64,000 nucleotides of DNA from NCBI GenBank assembly GCA_046732255.1, contig JBKPMR010000031.1, forward strand, positions 73,882-137,881. The letters are read 5' to 3'. Of the stretch, positions 61,670 to 64,000 are shown piece after piece (the first letter of the stretch is position 1; each line of letters begins with the position of its first letter). Position numbers and translations under genes: made by a program. The notes beneath the pieces are model-generated. The model was given only the letters and a program-made list of their open reading frames with translations, was not told the origin of the DNA and ran no database searches. This DNA comes from DATBLE01 sp046732255 (lineage in GTDB: Bacteria; Actinomycetota; Thermoleophilia; Gaiellales; Gaiellaceae).

Positions 61670-62105
61670 GCGTCACCAGTCGAGCAGCCGCGTCGCCGGC
61701 CGCCGGAGGTGAGCGCCCCGGGAGAGCCACCCCCACTCGGTGCTCATGCCGCCGGAAGAGATGGTCATGGTGAACGGGAGAAGAGGCTGTACAGGAGAGC
61801 GGCTACGGCCAGACGTAGACGCATCCCTTGTATCGCCTGGCGATGAAGCGTCGGGCAGCCCGGGAAGTGCGGATCTCCAACACCTCGGGTGTCGACACGC
61901 CAGGATCATCGCGCAGTGGCCGATCGAACGGGTCTGCCGCGACTCCAGCCGGCTGGAAGCCTCGCTTTCCGATTGCGGCTGAGGCAAGGCACTCACCTAC
62001 GCGACGATCGAGGAGACTGACCCGCACGCCCTGGTCAGCCTCGCGCAGGCGGTTACGAGCGTGTGCGCCAGTGGGCACGGACTGTGAGCTGCTCGCAGTG
62101 ACCGC
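61670..62105. other. Gene-poor stretch
   Basis: About 435 bases lie between the SnoaL-like gene and the ROK gene. Short frames on both strands (for example on the minus strand ending LEIRTSRAARRFIARRYKGCVYVWP) lack start signals and recognisable motifs. They may be remnants of a decayed gene, but I cannot support a feature. Confidence 0.4.
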
Positions 62106-62981
62106 CTAGACCGGCAAAGCCTGTGCCAGCGCGATCGCGCCGAGCACACCCGACCGCGTTCCGAGAGTCGGCGGCACGAGGTAATGGTCGATCTGCTCGG
62201 TCACGGCCGGTGCGGCCAGGTATCCGTTCAACAGCTCGACGACGCGAGGGCGGACGCGCGGGAGCAGTTCGGGGGCGGTGCCCACGCCGCCTCCGAGGAT
62301 GATCCGCTGCGGCGAGAGCACGCAGATGACGCAGACGAGCCCGAGCGCGACGTAGTGAGCCTCGAGATCCCAGACGTCGCCGTGGCCTGCGAGCTCGTGC
62401 GCGGCGCGACCCCAGCGGGCCTCGATCGCGCGGCCGGAGGCGAGTCCCTCCCAACAGTCGCCGTGGTAGGGGCAGGCGCCGGGGAAGGGGTCGGCCTGGA
62501 CGTCACGGGGGATGCGGATGTGCCCGAACTCCGGGTGGAGCAGGCCGTGCAGCAGCCGCCCGCGCGCCATGCCGCCGCCGCCGATCCCGGTGCCGATCGT
62601 GATGTAGCAGAAGGTGTCCAGGCCCTGGGCCGCGCCCCAGCGGTGCTCGCCGAGGGCGGCCGCATTGACGTCGGTGTCGAATGCGACCGGGACGGAGAGG
62701 CGGCGGTGCACTTCCTGCCCGACGTCGGTGTGCGCCCAGCCTGGTTTGGGCGTGGTCGTGATGTGCCCCCAGCTGGGCGACGAGGGTTTCCCATCGATCG
62801 GTCCGAACGAACCGATTCCGATTGCGTCGACCGGCCCTGTTCGCTCGAAGAAGGCCACTGCGCGTCCGATTGTCTCGGCCGGAGTGGTGGTGGGGATGGT
62901 CTCGGTCGCCTTCACCTCGTCTGGGCCCGTCCCCACGGCGCACTCCCACTTGGAGCCGCCGGTCTCGATGCCGCCGAGCAA
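62106..62981 (-). CDS. ROK-family sugar kinase (fructokinase-like)
   Basis: The 291-aa protein has the ROK signatures: GIETGGSKWECAVG (phosphate-binding), GIGSFGPID, VAFDTDVNAAALGEHRW (catalytic Asp), TIGTGIGGG and the zinc cluster GHIRIPRD...GACPYHGDCWEGLASG. The cluster pattern is typical of bacterial fructokinases or glucokinases. The TTG start lies four bases after the LacI stop, so the two are one operon. It would phosphorylate a hexose. Confidence 0.88.
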   Translation of the reverse strand: MLGGIETGGSKWECAVGTGPDEVKATETIPTTTPAETIGRAVAFFERTGPVDAIGIGSFGPIDGKPSSPSWGHITTTPKPGWAHTDVGQEVHRRLSVPVAFDTDVNAAALGEHRWGAAQGLDTFCYITIGTGIGGGGMARGRLLHGLLHPEFGHIRIPRDVQADPFPGACPYHGDCWEGLASGRAIEARWGRAAHELAGHGDVWDLEAHYVALGLVCVICVLSPQRIILGGGVGTAPELLPRVRPRVVELLNGYLAAPAVTEQIDHYLVPPTLGTRSGVLGAIALAQALPV

Positions 62982-62985
62982 GGTT

Positions 62986-64000
62986 CTACGCCTCTGCCGG
63001 CACGGGCTCCGGCCCGGCCGCGAGCTGGCCGTCCTCGCCCGACGGCCGGTTGTGCTTGGCGGGACAGCCGCATGACTCGCGGTGAACGAACTTGGGCTCC
63101 AGCTGTACCTTTCGGATTGCGAGATCGGGATTCGCGAGGCGCGAAAGGAGCATCGCGACCGCCTGCTCCCCGATCTGCGTGTTCGCCTGCGCGATCGTGG
63201 TCAGCCGCGGATGGAACAGATCGGCCCACTCGAAATCGTCGAAGGCGACCAGCGCGATGTCGGTCGGAACGGTGAGCGAGGCATCCCGCAGCGCCTGCAT
63301 GACGCCGATCGTCATCCGGTTGTTCGTCACCACCAACGCCGAGGGCCGAGGCTCGAGGGCCAGCAGGCGATGGACGGCGGCACGCGCATGCTCGATATCC
63401 GAGTCACCGCGGACGACCAGGTCCGGGTCGAAGTCGAGGGACGCCGACGCGAGCCCGCGGCGATAGCCCTCGATTCGCTCTTCACTCGTCGCCAGGCCCT
63501 CGAGCCCGGCGATCATCCCGATGCGCTCGTGGCCGAGTCCGGCGAGGTGTTCGACGAGCTGGGCCGTGGGCGCGATGTTCTGACTCGCGATCTGATCGAG
63601 CTCGACCGGCATGAACCGGTCGATCAGGACCGTCGGCACCACGCGCTTGCGCAGGAGTTCGAGTGCCGCCGCCGGCTGCGCAGAGGGCGCGAGGATCACG
63701 CCGTCGACCCGCCGACCGAGCAGGTCCCTCGTCGCACGGAGCTCGCGTTCCGCGTCATCGTGGGTGTCGGCGAGGAGCAGCGAGTATCCGGCGCGGGCGG
63801 CTTCCCGCTCGATCGCGTGCGCGAGCTCGGCGAAGTACGGGTTCGAGATCGCGGACATCGCGAGGCCGATCGTCCGCGTTCGCCCGGTTGCCAGCGAGCG
63901 GGCGATGCGGTCGTGGGTGTAGCCGGTGGACTGGATCGCGTCGCGAACGGCCCGCTCCGTCGCCTCGCTGACCTTGCGCGTGCCGTTGACGACGTGAGAG
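62986..64000 (-). CDS. LacI-family transcriptional regulator (incomplete at the window edge)
   Basis: The visible 338 codons run off the window at the N terminus. The end of the LacI helix-turn-helix is present (SHVVNGTRKVSEATERAVRDAIQSTGYTHDRIARSLATGRTRTIGLAMSAISNPYF) and the periplasmic-binding effector domain follows (VDGVILAPSAQP, GRRVDG, DDFEWADLFHPRLTTIAQ). It ends in a Cys-rich tail (ESCGCPAKHNRP). It probably represses the downstream ROK kinase in response to a sugar. Confidence 0.93.
   Translation of the reverse strand, partial: SHVVNGTRKVSEATERAVRDAIQSTGYTHDRIARSLATGRTRTIGLAMSAISNPYFAELAHAIEREAARAGYSLLLADTHDDAERELRATRDLLGRRVDGVILAPSAQPAAALELLRKRVVPTVLIDRFMPVELDQIASQNIAPTAQLVEHLAGLGHERIGMIAGLEGLATSEERIEGYRRGLASASLDFDPDLVVRGDSDIEHARAAVHRLLALEPRPSALVVTNNRMTIGVMQALRDASLTVPTDIALVAFDDFEWADLFHPRLTTIAQANTQIGEQAVAMLLSRLANPDLAIRKVQLEPKFVHRESCGCPAKHNRPSGEDGQLAAGPEPVPAEA

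Noticed and set aside
61803..62078. A 91-residue minus-strand frame ending RRYKGCVYVWP
   Set aside because: No start signal or family motif; it may be a decayed gene but cannot be supported.

Overview
The window is a GC-rich bacterial chromosome segment, dense in genes, with many GTG/TTG starts and 1-4 base stop/start overlaps. It most likely comes from an uncultured or little-studied actinobacterium (Thermoleophilia such as Gaiellales or Solirubrobacterales is my best guess). That assignment is inference from the hpnC-hpnD-hpnE/shc/hpnH hopanoid operon, base composition and signs of leaderless transcription; no rRNA or marker tree was available. There is one tRNA (Thr, CGT). I see no rRNA, CRISPR array, prophage or complete insertion sequence.

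Layout. 1-5.8 kb: start of a secreted protein, a LysR regulator divergent from a lone DppB-type permease, tRNA-Thr fused to the start of an M28-family protein, two orphan genes and a zinc alcohol dehydrogenase. 5.8-13.5 kb: a tightly coupled hopanoid operon (hpnC, hpnD, hpnE, shc, hpnH, hpnG, ispH, YjbQ-like) that runs from isoprenoid supply to extended hopanoids. 13.5-16.4 kb: membrane proteins ending in a CopC-CopD fusion. 16.4-31.2 kb: mostly housekeeping and signalling: epimerase, HD-GYP/GGDEF protein, kynureninase-like enzyme, hydrolase, DUF72, thyX, ECF sigma/anti-sigma pair, superoxide dismutase, plsY, clpS, folE2, a degenerate histidine kinase, Fpg-type glycosylase, asparaginase and DppA-like peptidase. 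31.2-36.7 kb: Kelch and SGNH proteins, rsgA with a leader ORF, and an MFS/ArsR divergon with clear operators. 36.7-44 kb: secreted proteins around a TrmB-type regulator, one of them split by a frameshift at a G run. 44-50.5 kb: cytochrome c, Na+/H+ antiporter, bioY, Lrp, EamA and two DHFR-like reductases. 50.5-56.8 kb: an operon of two epoxide hydrolases and a redoxin next to a large LuxR-type ATPase regulator. 57-61.2 kb: a molybdopterin/flavin redox operon, a DksA-like protein and ftsH. 61.2-64 kb: a SnoaL-like protein, a gene-poor stretch, and a ROK kinase with its LacI regulator.

The most unusual feature is a set of short palindromic, REP-like repeats scattered through the window (motifs GGGACTGTCCC, ACAGGTCTGNCAGACCTGT, CCGGTCTCTGAGACCGG and AGTAACACAGTGTTACT). 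They sit between operon genes, inside hpnE, and repeatedly at the 3' ends of genes, where they are translated as C-terminal tails (CopC-CopD and GGDEF proteins) or duplicated together with the last codons of the gene (cytochrome c). Other notable structures are a 224-bp MITE-like element flanked by CTAG, an 80-bp tandem pair of double hairpins with compensatory changes, the ArsR/MFS operators, an attenuator-like leader before rsgA, a tRNA whose last base is the first base of the next start codon, and a recurrent TANNNT box 6-10 bases before start codons. All product names come from reading the translations for motifs; no database search was run.
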